In this document: piece after piece, positions 35,846 through 45,496 of the stretch
How positions within the stretch are numbered: the stretch's first letter is position 1
Layout of the letters: every line of letters starts with the position of its first letter
The notes under the pieces: model-generated
Seen by the model: the letters and a program-made list of their open reading frames with translations, nothing else
What the model was told of the DNA's origin: nothing
Database searches by the model: none
Translations under genes and position numbers: made by a program
Source of the DNA: an uncultured Flavobacteriales bacterium
GTDB taxonomy: Bacteria > Bacteroidota > Bacteroidia > Flavobacteriales_G > Salibacteraceae
Length of the DNA: 64,000 nt
Direction of reading: 5' to 3'
NCBI GenBank assembly: GCA_913062955.1
Contig: CAJXZP010000007.1
Span: 1 to 64,000 of the forward strand

Positions 35846-36722
35846 TTATTGTTTAACAACCTTAAATACCCTTCTTTCATTCTCTGTATTTCTAATCTCT
35901 AACAAATAAATACCCGCTGGAAATTCCGAAATATCAAAACTCACAGGAGGTAGGTTCCCACTAGACAAATCTCTTTCTCTACTCATTAAGATACCTCCAT
36001 CCAATTTCATAAGATTAATTATGTAAAAACCTGTCTCCTCTATTAATCCCAATCCAACAACGAACTTACCTGTAGAAGGGTTTGGATAGATTTCCAACGG
36101 TAAACCTACTGTTTTATTACTTTCATAATCAACACCAGAAGATTTTTTATAATCAACCTTCTCAAAATCCTGCTTGCCACATAAGTCAACAAATGCCTCA
36201 AATTCGCTTTCTAAATGTGTCTCAAAACCAGCACGAAGTTCCACAGAATGACCTGCTCTAAATACAAAATTTCGCCCCCATTGTATGACCACAATTCCAT
36301 TCGTAACTAATTCACCATCACTATAAAATGTTTTAGCCCAATTATTACCTGATACATCCGAATTACTTATTGTAATTAATTGATTTGATGTATTCAAATA
36401 CATCATTCTGTCGAAATTTTCTTGAATAACTTTGACATTATCAGCAGTAGAATAATTCCCTGAAAAATGGGTTGGGTTATTTAATGGGTATCCTGTATTT
36501 GGTCCAGACCACAATTATTTGGATAAGCCATAATTGTTCTCATGGATTCATCTGCTGCAACAAACCCATGACCGTATGCATAAGGCAATACTTTTGGGTC
36601 TATATCATGCCTAGCACCAAAAAGATGTCCAATTTCATGAACCATAGTGAATGCTGGTGCTGTAATAGAGCTTTCTTTAAACCAAACCAATTTTCAGTTA
36701 CTACGGACAAAGTCGGTTTCAT
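35846..36722 (-). pseudogene. Frameshifted, 5'-truncated secreted zinc metalloprotease
   Basis: Remains of a secreted metzincin-type protease. One frame (36481-36690) carries the zinc motif HEIGHLFGARHD and MAYPNNCG, the Met-turn region. The next frame (35846-36514) continues with WSGPNTGYPLNNPTHFSG and a type A T9SS domain (IYPNPSTGKFVV ... PAGIYLLEI). A shift between about 36490 and 36520 links the two. A third shift near 36690 separates an N-terminal remnant reading LSVVTENWFG. The propeptide and signal are missing. The parent would be an M12B/M43-like protease secreted by T9SS. Confidence 0.72.
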
Positions 36723-36808
36723 AAATATTCTAATTCAGAATTAAAACGTGAGGAGGCGAGCTTGACCAAAAATATTCCACTATTCTTTTTTCACAAAATC
36801 ATTTTCAC

Positions 36809-36843
36809 AAAAAAAAAAGGAGCTAAATAGCTCCCTTTTTTTA
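36809..36843 (-). terminator. Terminator of the M3 peptidase gene
   Basis: A GGAGCTA/TAGCTCC stem with a two-base spacer and long A/T runs either side, immediately after the M3 peptidase stop on the minus strand. Confidence 0.85.
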
Positions 36844-36845
36844 AA

Positions 36846-38873
36846 TTATTTTTCTAAACCTGCGCGATGCAATAAGGCATCTACTTTGGGTTGACGACCT
36901 CTAAATCTTTCATACAGGACCGATGGATGTTCACTTCCCCCTGCACTTAAAACATGATCGTAAAAACTTTGAGCCACTTCTTGATTAAAGATGCCTTTTT
37001 CTTTAAACAATTCAAATGCATCGGCATCTAGTACCTCTGCCCATTTGTAACTGTAATACCCGGAAGAATATCCGCCTTTAAAAATATGCGCAAACTGACA
37101 ACTGGTACTAGCCCCTTCTATTTTGGGCAATAAGGAAGTTTTATCCAATACCGATTTTTCAAAATCAAAAACAGATTCTGTCACCTCACTATTTAATGTA
37201 TGCCATCCCATATCCAAATACCCAAAGCTCATTTGGCGCATGGTATTATATCCTTCCAAGAACTGTTGCGATTTCACAATTTTTTCAATTTCTTGATCTG
37301 GAATTAACTCTTTAGAATTGTGGTGACGTGCAAAGAATTCTAACGCTTCTTTTTCGTAACACCAGTTCTCTAAGATTTGAGAAGGTAACTCCACAAAATC
37401 CCAAAAAACACTTGTTCCACTTACACTTGGATACGTACATTCCGAAGACATTCCATGTAATGCATGACCAAACTCATGAAACAAAGTGGTCACCTCGTTA
37501 AAGGTTAGTAATGTAGGTTGTAAGGCAGTTGGTTTGGAGAAATTACACACAATTGAAATATGTGGACGATAGTTCTTCCCAGCACGTTTATGCTGCCCTT
37601 TGAATGAAGTCATCCAGGCACCTTGACGTTTTCCTGTACGAGGAAAGAAATCGGCATAGAAATATGCTTTATGGTTGCCATCGCGATCTTTCACCTCATA
37701 GGTTAAAACATCCTCGTGGTAAACTTCAATATCATCTCGTAGTTCAAAATCGTATCCGTAGAGAATTCGAGCTACATTAAACACCCCATTAATCGTGTTA
37801 TTTAACTCAAAGTAAGGCTTAATTTTTTCTTCGTCTAAATTGAGTTCTTTCTTCTTTAATTTTTCGGCATAATAATTAAAATCCCAAGCTTTCAATTCTT
37901 CAATTCCATCTTCTTTTGCTAAATCAGCGACCCGCTTTACATCTGCTTCAGCAGCCGGCTTGGCCTTTTGAAGCATATCATCCATAAAGTCAGTGACTAC
38001 TGTTGCACTTTGCGCCATTCTACGTTCCAATACATAATCCGCATGCGAGTTGTACCCCAATAAATTGGCTCGTTTCAAACGTAAATGGGCAATTTCTTTA
38101 ACGATATCCTGGTTATCAAACTCATCCCCTTTACATGCTTTGGTAGCTGATGCCATGTAAAGCGTTTCACGCAAATCTCTTCTTGAAGAATATTTCATAA
38201 AGGGCAAAAAGCTGGGGTATTGTAAATTGATGACCCACTTATCTTCATCCCCAGTCTCTATAGCTGTTTGAGCGGCATAATCTATGGCACTTTGAGGTAA
38301 ACCCTCTAGGTCTGTTTCTCCATGAAGTACCATTTTATAACTATTGGTTTCGGCCAAAACATTCTCTCCAAATTGAAGCGAAGTACTGGATAACTTCTCA
38401 TCAATAGCTCTCAATTCTGTTTTCTGCGCCTCCTCTAATAAGGCACCATTTCGAGCAAAACCTAAATACGTTTTCTCTAAAACGGTGCGTTGTTCTTCCG
38501 TTAAGCTTTCAGAGTCTTTTGAATCCCATACGTTCTTTACCCGTTCAAACAAAGCCGGGTTCATGGCCACATCATTTCCGTAAGCGGTGAGCTTAGCCGA
38601 AAACTCAGGAGCCATCGCTTGAATTTCATCCGTGGTTTCTGCCGAATTCAGATTAAAAAAGATACTAGATAACTCATTTATATCCGACCCAACAAACTCC
38701 AATTTTTCAATGGTATTGTCAAAATTAGGCCTTTCGGATTGCGCTAAAATTTCTTCTAATTCTGCGTTAGCTATTTTAATGCCCTTTTCAAGCTGCACTA
38801 TAAACGTACTGATATCCAGTGAATTAAATTTAATCAATTCTTGTTCAGTGACTTTAGTTACATGTAAACTCAT
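36846..38873 (-). CDS. M3-family metallopeptidase (oligopeptidase A/Dcp-like)
   Basis: Cytoplasmic zinc peptidase of 675 residues that degrades short peptides. The catalytic helix LFHEFGHALHGM is near residue 465 with the HExxH zinc ligands, and SGTSVFWDFVELPSQILENW is the downstream Glu-containing helix (zinc ligand Glu in VELPSQ). The surrounding alpha-helical body is typical of oligopeptidase A (OpdA) and peptidyl-dipeptidase (Dcp), which are not distinguished here. No signal peptide, so it acts inside the cell. It is intact and bordered on both sides by decayed genes. Confidence 0.9.
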   Translation of the reverse strand: MSLHVTKVTEQELIKFNSLDISTFIVQLEKGIKIANAELEEILAQSERPNFDNTIEKLEFVGSDINELSSIFFNLNSAETTDEIQAMAPEFSAKLTAYGNDVAMNPALFERVKNVWDSKDSESLTEEQRTVLEKTYLGFARNGALLEEAQKTELRAIDEKLSSTSLQFGENVLAETNSYKMVLHGETDLEGLPQSAIDYAAQTAIETGDEDKWVINLQYPSFLPFMKYSSRRDLRETLYMASATKACKGDEFDNQDIVKEIAHLRLKRANLLGYNSHADYVLERRMAQSATVVTDFMDDMLQKAKPAAEADVKRVADLAKEDGIEELKAWDFNYYAEKLKKKELNLDEEKIKPYFELNNTINGVFNVARILYGYDFELRDDIEVYHEDVLTYEVKDRDGNHKAYFYADFFPRTGKRQGAWMTSFKGQHKRAGKNYRPHISIVCNFSKPTALQPTLLTFNEVTTLFHEFGHALHGMSSECTYPSVSGTSVFWDFVELPSQILENWCYEKEALEFFARHHNSKELIPDQEIEKIVKSQQFLEGYNTMRQMSFGYLDMGWHTLNSEVTESVFDFEKSVLDKTSLLPKIEGASTSCQFAHIFKGGYSSGYYSYKWAEVLDADAFELFKEKGIFNQEVAQSFYDHVLSAGGSEHPSVLYERFRGRQPKVDALLHRAGLEK

Positions 38874-38977
38874 ACAAATATCATTTTTTAGTCCTTTTGC
38901 TCCATGTAGTTTTACATCGTTGAAAAGGAAGAATACAAAGAAATCAATCTTTCACCAAAAAACTTAGTATCCTAGGA

Positions 38978-39291
38978 AATAAAAAGCACCCTAGTGTAAT
39001 TATTGGAAGAGGAACCGGAGGAATCATGGTAGCAGCCCAATTAAAACGTGCCAATAGCAGTTTAGACATTGCCATTATTGACCCGCCCACACTCCTTTTT
39101 ACCCACCAACGAATACTTTGGTAGGGGCAGGTTTAATGGAATATGAAGACACTCTAAAAGCAGAAAAAAAATTAATTCCAAGGGGAGTGACTTGGATCCA
39201 AGAAAAAGTGAATACTATTGAAACGCAAAGGTGAGTTACCCGATGTGGATTTTAAAACGCAACAGGTTTCGATTTCGGAGCCTTTTTCATG
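38978..39291 (+). pseudogene. Remnant of a sulfide:quinone oxidoreductase-like flavoprotein
   Basis: A broken coding region. One frame reads the FAD-binding N-terminus VIIGRGTGGIMVAAQLKRAN and SSLDIAIIDP; another frame continues with TLVGAGLMEYEDTLKAEKKL and PRGVTWIQEKVNTIE, each in line with SQR proteins (AxLKRAN...DIAIIxP, LVGAG, GVTWIxEKV). Stops and shifts separate them, and the C-terminal two-thirds is absent. The intact TauE/rhodanese pair about 4 kb upstream would suit such an enzyme. It is upstream of an orphan hairpin. Confidence 0.68.
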
Positions 39292-39471
39292 ATCTATTGA
39301 AATAGTTTCCATTAACCATTTTCATCAGGACCATTTTTGTATACAACTCTACCCTAACAATACCCAATACAGAATCTACCTTTCCATAATAATTTCGACT
39401 TTCGAAAACGAAAATCATCCACATTCGTATTCCTGTATTTCTAAGGTCGAACTTACCGTTTTTACGAGATT

Positions 39472-39510
39472 TGGACTGGCTACAATTATGATTGTAGCCA
39501 GTCCATTTTA
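39472..39510 (+). terminator. Orphan perfect hairpin with T-rich tail
   Basis: A perfect 15-base stem (TGGACTGGCTACAAT and its reverse complement) with loop TATG, followed by TTTTATTCTT on the plus strand. No intact gene precedes it; the nearest upstream plus-strand sequence is the SQR remnant. It probably terminated that former operon. Confidence 0.7.
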
Positions 39511-39659
39511 TTCTTCTCAATAATAATAGCCCTGGTATTTTAGGCTCTATACAAATCCATCAACCACCCGTCCAACGACCCAACTCCTTAGTAAGTATAA
39601 ATACCTGATTTGCAAACACCTACTTAATACCCTCTTGTATTTAGATATGGTTTTAGTAT

Positions 39660-39667
39660 ATATTTGA
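39660..39667 (+). promoter_or_regulatory. -7 promoter box (TATATTTG) for the 1465-residue secreted protein
   Basis: An exact TAnnTTTG match, about 105 bases before the ATG at 39772, giving a predicted leader near 98 bases. Confidence 0.5.
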
Positions 39668-39771
39668 TATTAGTAGATAATTGAAAGCGAATACTTTAAA
39701 GTAATGACTGCGCAGTCCTGAACCTCGTAATCCGTTATTTAATCATATAATAATTTTTTAAGAACTTTTTT

Positions 39772-42700
39772 ATGAATTTAAATGTAATGACTCGTGTCAT
39801 GAGCAAGGGCTTGGCTATGGGAATAATTCTCTCTAGCTCCGCAGTATTTGGGCAGAGTTTCATTGAAAAAATCAATGAAGACAATATCGATTTTTATCAA
39901 GTAAGAACAGCAACAGAAGCCTATTTCGATACCGTAGGACGCGGACAAGGAACAGGCTATAAATTATTCAAACGATGGGAACACCATGCATTCACCCGTC
40001 TTCAATCCGATGGAAAGGTACAAAACATACAAACGACCTCCGCGGCTTTAACTACTAGCCGAACATCTGGAAGAGCATTTAGCGGAAGCTGGTCAGAAAT
40101 GGGCCCCATGGCATGGACCAACACCGCAGGTTATAATCCTGGAGTGGGTCGGGTCACAGCTATCTCTGTTGAGGCGACCAGTCAAAATATCATTTATGTC
40201 GGGTCACCAGGTGGTGGATTGTGGAAATCAACCAATGCAGGGAGTTCCTGGACTCCGAAAGGGGATTTATTTGACAACATGACCATTTGGGGAGTCACTA
40301 TAGACCCGAGTAACTCCAACACGGTATACGTTGGAAATGATGCCGGAGATTTATATAAAAGCACCGATGGCGGGACTACCTTTTCCATTATTATGAATCA
40401 ATCTTCTGGAAGGGTCTTTAATATACTGGTGCATCCCACAAATTCTAACATCATGCATGTGGCCGTTCGGGGTAACGGTCTTTTCCGAACTACGGATGGC
40501 GGATCTACCTGGTCGGAAGTGATCACGGTGGATGTGGAAGATGTTATTTACAAACCGGGAAGTACCTCAACGATGTACGCTTGTGGAGGTAGATTCTATA
40601 AATCTACGGATAGCGGAGCTTCATGGACGGAAATAACCAGTGGATTCAGCTCCACTGAACGGATGAAGTTGGCGGTTAGTTCTGCCAACAGCAGCTATGT
40701 ATACGTGGTTCAAAAAATGGGTGGAAACTTTGGTTATTTGTATCGCTCTACCGACAGTGGAACTAATTTTTCTATTCGTATAGATCATACTACAGCTCCT
40801 GAATACATTGGAAACCAAGCGTCACGTGACATGGCCATTGCGGTGAGTCATACCAATGCAGAAGAAGTTCATATTGGTGGTTTTAATATGTACAAATCCA
40901 CCAATGGTGGAACTGCCTTTACCCAAGAATGTGATTGGTATTTCCCAAATACGACTGGTGGGGGTGGAAGCTACGCCTATGTGCATGCGGATATTGAAGT
41001 GATGTTTTATTTAAATGGAAACATCTACGTAGGTTCTGATGGTGGTATATTTAAAAGTAGCAATGCGGGTAGTTCATTTTCTGATCTATCTACCGGACTT
41101 GGTGTGCATCAATTTTACAGAATTAACTGTTCATTGACCGACAAGAATCGGGTGATTGGTGGTGCCCAAGATAATGGCACCAATGTGATGAGTACATCAG
41201 CACATTCATGGGTTCATATGATGGGTGCTGATGGAATGGATTGTGCGGTACATCCGACCAATTCAAACATTGTATTTGGATGTACGCAATATGGCGGCAT
41301 GGTAAAATCCACCAATGGAGGAACCACCCGTACTTCAATGGTTACTCCGCCAGAAAATGGAAGTGGCAATTGGGTGACGCCCATTGCGATTGATGCCAAC
41401 AATGGGAACCGAATTTATGCCGGATACCAGGAATTGTACCGACACGATAACTTAGCCTCCAGTGGTAGCTGGGTTACTGTTTCTTCCGGAATTACGTTTA
41501 ACGCAAAACTGAGAAACATTGAATTGGCTCCTTCAAACAGCAATGTTATTTACGTATCGACTACTTCGGGTTTATATAAATCTTCGAATATTTTAGATGC
41601 AACTCCTACTTGGACCACCTTAACAGGTATTAGTGGAACCATGAATGATATTGCGGTAGATCCGTACGATGAAGATCGTGTGGTGGTGGTTACCTCTTTT
41701 GGAAATGTGTATGAGTCTACCGATGGTGGTGCTTCTTGGACTAACATCAATACCGGTTTACCAAGTGGCGCCAAAACTTCGTGTGCCTTGGATCGTTCCG
41801 CCAACAAAGGAATCTATGTTTCTATTGATGGAGCAGTATATTTCACCAACAATACGACCTCTGGTTGGGAGCCATTTTCAACGAGTTTACCGATGGTAGA
41901 CACCGAAGAATTGGAGCTTTTTTATGGGGCGGCTGGTGAAAATCGTTTACGCATAGGAACCTATGGTCGTGGTCTGTGGGAGTCCACTTTATTTGATGAC
42001 GCAGAAGATGGCGGATCTAGTAGTGGATTAGCGTGTAGCAGTACGTTTACCACATTCCCATACACCGAAAGTTTTGAATCAGGAACGGGCATGTGGAGCC
42101 AAGGCTCCGGAGATGATGCCGAATGGACCCGGCAAACGGGAATCACGGGATCAACCGGTACTGGACCAACCAGTGCCGTTGACGGAAGCTATTACATGTA
42201 CTTTGAAGTTTCCTCTCCCAATTACCCATCAAAAACAACTTTATTGGAGTCGGATTGTTTCAATTTAAGCAGTCTACCCAATCCTGTATTGACCTTCCAG
42301 TACCATATGCTTGGTGCTACAGTAGGTTCATTGGATTTGGAAGTAACCCAAGATGACATAACGTGGACCAGTCTATGGAGCATCTCTGCTGATCAAGGAA
42401 GCGCGTGGACAGAAGCATCTATTAATTTAAGTGCCTATACCTCTGGTAAAGTGAAGTTTCGTTTTAGAGCCGTTTCAGGATCCAGTTTTACGGGTGATAT
42501 TGCGATTGATAAACTGAACATCGATAGTGATGGAATTACGTGTAGTACCACGGTTAGTTCCTATCCATACAATGAAAGTTTTGAATCTGGATTAGGAGGC
42601 TGGAATAACGTATCCGGTGACGATGCCGATTGGACCCGACATACTGGATCCACAGGATCTACCAATACAGGACCTACCGCTGCATCTGACGGGTCGTATT

Positions 42701-44169
42701 ACATGTATTTTGAAGTTTCCTCACCTAACTTCCCGACCAAAAGAACCTTTTTGGAATCCAACTGTTTTAATTTAAACAGTGTGAGTAATCCTGAGTTGAG
42801 TTTTGATTACAACATGTATGGAGCTACGGTAGGGAGCTTAGATTTGGAAGTGAGCTATAATGGGGTGACATGGACTTCGATATGGAATGCATCTGCCGAT
42901 CAAGGCACCGATTGGTTAAGCGCTTCTGTAAATATAAATGCCTACAGCTCCTCCACCGTGAAGTTCCGTTTTAATGCCCTTTCCGGATCCAGTTATACGG
43001 GTGATATTGCGATTGATAAACTGAATATATCTCAGGGAAGTGCGCTTGCTTGTGCTTCTACCATCAATTCATTCCCCTATTCTGAGGGCTTTGAATCAGG
43101 AATAGGCACATGGAACCAAGTAAGCGGTGATGATGCGGACTGGACCAACAAAACCGGCACTACTCCATCTTCTGGAACCGGCCCAACGGCTGCAGCCGAG
43201 GGTTCATATTATATGTATTATGAAGTTTCTTCACCGAACTACCCGACCAAGACGACCTATATGGAGTCGGCATGTTTTGATCTCTCTACGGTTTCCAATC
43301 CGCTGCTCACTTTCCAATATCATATGTTGGGTACAAGTATAGGCACGTTGGCTTTGGAAGCATCCACAGACGGAACGACATGGACTTCCCTATGGACTCT
43401 TTCAGGAGATCAAGGAACTGCATGGTTGTCGGCAAGTGTCAGTTTAAACGCCTATACTTCAACAACGGTTAAACTTCGATTTACAGGAACTTCGTCCACG
43501 AGTTGGGCAGGAGATTTATGTGTGGATGACCTCCTGATTGCAACAGCTCCAATTACTTCATCCTCACAAATGTGCATGAGTTTAGACATTGATTTTGATC
43601 AAAATCCGGGAGAAATTTCTTGGGAAATCAGACAAGATGGAAAAGTGATTCAGGCCAGTGGAGATTACTCCAGTTTACCCAGAGGAAGTTCGATTCAGGA
43701 AGAAATTTGTGTACCAACCGATTGTTTTGAATTCCTCATTATGGATAGTCAAGGAAATGGTTTGTGTTGTCATAACGGAATTGGGAACTATTCTTTACGC
43801 AATATGAACCAAGAAATAATTCTGGAAGGAAGTGATTTCACCTCTTCTAGAAGTTATCAAATTTGTGAAGGTGAACAAACGGAAACACTGAGCTCCAATG
43901 GTGATACGCCAATAGTAAAAGCGAATATTTCTATTTTCCCGAATCCGGCAAATTCCATCATCCACGTACAAATGCCGACCAAGGGCGAAACGATTGGATT
44001 GGATTTGTATGATTTGAGTGGAAGAAAGGTTTTATCCCAATCCTTTGATACTGCGGAAGGTTTAAACCTCTTCAAATTGAATGTGGAACATCTTGCTGCA
44101 GGAACGTATGTTCTTCAAATAACACAAGACAAAGCGCAAACAACAGAACGCATTGTATTGCAACATTAG
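39772..44169 (+). CDS. T9SS-secreted sortilin/BNR-repeat protein with three MAM-like domains
   Basis: Secreted protein of 1465 residues. Signal near residues 10-28 (GLAMGIILSSSAVFG). Residues about 90-730 form a beta-propeller region with at least eight Asp-box loops (STDGGTTF, TTDGGSTW, STDSGASW, STNGGTAF and more), like VPS10/sortilin N-domains. Three tandem MAM-like domains (about 755-922, 924-1092, 1094-1258; DNA period about 507-510) repeat FPYTESFESG, SGDDAEWTR, GSYYMYFEVSSPNYP and GDIAIDKLNI. A fourth domain, with Cys-rich ICVPTDCFEF and GLCCHNG, and a C-terminal type A sorting domain (IFPNPANSIIHVQ) follow. No catalytic site is visible; an adhesin or glycan-binding role is the best guess. 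A terminator follows. Confidence 0.85.
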   Translation: MNLNVMTRVMSKGLAMGIILSSSAVFGQSFIEKINEDNIDFYQVRTATEAYFDTVGRGQGTGYKLFKRWEHHAFTRLQSDGKVQNIQTTSAALTTSRTSGRAFSGSWSEMGPMAWTNTAGYNPGVGRVTAISVEATSQNIIYVGSPGGGLWKSTNAGSSWTPKGDLFDNMTIWGVTIDPSNSNTVYVGNDAGDLYKSTDGGTTFSIIMNQSSGRVFNILVHPTNSNIMHVAVRGNGLFRTTDGGSTWSEVITVDVEDVIYKPGSTSTMYACGGRFYKSTDSGASWTEITSGFSSTERMKLAVSSANSSYVYVVQKMGGNFGYLYRSTDSGTNFSIRIDHTTAPEYIGNQASRDMAIAVSHTNAEEVHIGGFNMYKSTNGGTAFTQECDWYFPNTTGGGGSYAYVHADIEVMFYLNGNIYVGSDGGIFKSSNAGSSFSDLSTGLGVHQFYRINCSLTDKNRVIGGAQDNGTNVMSTSAHSWVHMMGADGMDCAVHPTNSNIVFGCTQYGGMVKSTNGGTTRTSMVTPPENGSGNWVTPIAIDANNGNRIYAGYQELYRHDNLASSGSWVTVSSGITFNAKLRNIELAPSNSNVIYVSTTSGLYKSSNILDATPTWTTLTGISGTMNDIAVDPYDEDRVVVVTSFGNVYESTDGGASWTNINTGLPSGAKTSCALDRSANKGIYVSIDGAVYFTNNTTSGWEPFSTSLPMVDTEELELFYGAAGENRLRIGTYGRGLWESTLFDDAEDGGSSSGLACSSTFTTFPYTESFESGTGMWSQGSGDDAEWTRQTGITGSTGTGPTSAVDGSYYMYFEVSSPNYPSKTTLLESDCFNLSSLPNPVLTFQYHMLGATVGSLDLEVTQDDITWTSLWSISADQGSAWTEASINLSAYTSGKVKFRFRAVSGSSFTGDIAIDKLNIDSDGITCSTTVSSYPYNESFESGLGGWNNVSGDDADWTRHTGSTGSTNTGPTAASDGSYYMYFEVSSPNFPTKRTFLESNCFNLNSVSNPELSFDYNMYGATVGSLDLEVSYNGVTWTSIWNASADQGTDWLSASVNINAYSSSTVKFRFNALSGSSYTGDIAIDKLNISQGSALACASTINSFPYSEGFESGIGTWNQVSGDDADWTNKTGTTPSSGTGPTAAAEGSYYMYYEVSSPNYPTKTTYMESACFDLSTVSNPLLTFQYHMLGTSIGTLALEASTDGTTWTSLWTLSGDQGTAWLSASVSLNAYTSTTVKLRFTGTSSTSWAGDLCVDDLLIATAPITSSSQMCMSLDIDFDQNPGEISWEIRQDGKVIQASGDYSSLPRGSSIQEEICVPTDCFEFLIMDSQGNGLCCHNGIGNYSLRNMNQEIILEGSDFTSSRSYQICEGEQTETLSSNGDTPIVKANISIFPNPANSIIHVQMPTKGETIGLDLYDLSGRKVLSQSFDTAEGLNLFKLNVEHLAAGTYVLQITQDKAQTTERIVLQH
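42034..43545 (+). repeat. Three tandem ~507-510 bp MAM-like domain repeats inside a secreted protein gene
   Basis: Repeat starts near 42034, 42541 and 43051, in frame and without indels between copies apart from codon multiples. Each begins with a Cys-Ser/Ala-Ser/Thr-Thr/Ile block and contains SGDDA(D/E)W and YYMY(F/Y)EVSSPN, and ends with GD(I/L)-x-(I/V)D. Nucleotide similarity is visible by eye, for example in the GATGATGC and TCACCTAA-like segments. Confidence 0.8.
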
Positions 44170-44476
44170 GTTTCAATAACTCCATGAATGTAAAAGCCAC
44201 TTCCAAATATTTGGAAGTGGCTTTTTATTTGCACCTCCTGACGCCCCCTACAAATTCACAAATTTGTTATTTCAAAAACATCAAATTTTAGGTTCTTAGA
44301 ATAAGAGAAATTCGCCATCCCCATTATACTCTCACATCACCCAAAGTAAAACCAATAGAAAATCAATTCCCAAGCACACCTCGTCAATTCATCCTTGTCA
44401 TTCTGAAGTTCATCGGAAATCCATTTTAATCGCCTCTTTTTAGGTGGAAATTTGTCCTTCACAAAAACGAAAAAAC
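44170..44476. other. Intergenic region between two secreted-protein genes
   Basis: About 300 bases. It holds the terminator at 44192-44228 and an AT-rich stretch before the next gene in which no clear promoter box or gene was seen. Confidence 0.45.
44192..44228 (+). terminator. Terminator of the 1465-residue protein gene
   Basis: A perfect 12-base GCCACTTCCAAA/TTTGGAAGTGGC stem with a two-base spacer, preceded by A residues and followed by TTTTTATTT, just after the stop codon. Confidence 0.9.
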
Positions 44477-45403
44477 ATGATTTTAAAATGTCTCCCTCTT
44501 TTTATTGGTTTATCTTTCAGTTTAACCAGCTTTTCACAATGTTTAATACCCAATGGCACATTCGAAAACTTTGATACCATAAACGCACGTGGATTATCTG
44601 GGCCGGTTACCTACTTACTTCCGCAAGAATGGCTGGAGAGCCCAATAGCGAATATCTTTTCCAGATTTGTCACGGGAACAGGGTTCTTTAATAAGTATAC
44701 CGGAAATGATGCGAATGGAAATGCATTACTAATCACACGATCTCACCCCGGAGAATTTCTAAACCAAAATAATGGGTATATCCGTTTTGAATGTAATCAG
44801 GTACCGGATAAACTCACCGGAAGAATTAAGTTCTCCGGTTCCAGTAACCGCCATCTTGGCCAAGAGGATAATTTTACAATGGGTGTCTTTTTCTCCACCG
44901 TAATGGATACGCTCACCAAACAAGAACTTCAGACAAGTACATTTCCAGCTAGAACCCACTATTTTTCAACCGATGTCCCGATGGAAACATTTACCCATTT
45001 TGAGATTGATTTATCCGACTTTCAAACCACGGGAGATACCTATTCCTATTTTAGCATCCTGATCCAAATGGAACAAACCAACAACCTTAGTTTTCAACCA
45101 GAATACGCCACTGCGGTGTTAGACGATCTTCAATTTGAATACAGTACGGTATCTATAGAAGAGGATATAGAACCAACAAATTTGGTTCGAATTTACCCAA
45201 ACCCAGTTCAAAATGAACTTTTCATTGAAAATTACCTGGGTAAAAAAATGACCACAATAGAAATAATAGATCAAACCGGAAGAACAGTCATTCAACCCTA
45301 TACATTCCCAATAAACACGAACAGTCTATCCACTGGCGTGTATTTTTTGAGAATATCAACAGAAAGAGGTGAAATACACACCCATAAATTTATTAAGGAT
45401 TAA
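44477..45403 (+). CDS. T9SS-secreted protein, function unknown
   Basis: A secreted protein of 308 residues when begun at ATG 44477 (signal MILKCLPLFIGLSFSLTSFSQ). An upstream in-frame GTG at 44444 adds a charged prefix before the signal and is rejected. The mature N-terminal part CLIPNGTFENFD resembles the start of a carbohydrate-binding-like beta-sandwich seen in many Bacteroidota secreted proteins (NGxFExxD). The last roughly 75 residues form a type A sorting domain (IYPNPVQNELFIEN, STGVYFLRI). No enzymatic motif was recognised. It precedes the LytS/LytTR pair. Confidence 0.78.
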   Translation: MILKCLPLFIGLSFSLTSFSQCLIPNGTFENFDTINARGLSGPVTYLLPQEWLESPIANIFSRFVTGTGFFNKYTGNDANGNALLITRSHPGEFLNQNNGYIRFECNQVPDKLTGRIKFSGSSNRHLGQEDNFTMGVFFSTVMDTLTKQELQTSTFPARTHYFSTDVPMETFTHFEIDLSDFQTTGDTYSYFSILIQMEQTNNLSFQPEYATAVLDDLQFEYSTVSIEEDIEPTNLVRIYPNPVQNELFIENYLGKKMTTIEIIDQTGRTVIQPYTFPINTNSLSTGVYFLRISTERGEIHTHKFIKD

Positions 45404-45496
45404 TACCCATTATTATTTTACGGGAGCAAGATATTCCTAAGAAATTGGATTTTCTTTGCCCCGTATTTTTTTTTAAAAATAAAAAGATAAAGGACA

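Larger units (their letters stand above)
39292..39771. other. Gene-free region between the SQR remnant and the 1465-residue gene
   Basis: About 480 bases. It holds the orphan hairpin at 39472-39505 and the promoter box at 39660-39667. A minus-strand open frame at 39287-39520 overlaps the hairpin and is not credible as a gene. Confidence 0.5.

Noticed and set aside
39287-39520. Minus-strand open frame of 77 codons; a few codons in a neighbouring frame read VYKNGPDENG, like a MORN/YwqK repeat
   Set aside because: It contains the perfect 15-base hairpin, has no family match in its own frame, and the MORN-like piece is only about ten residues with stops on either side.
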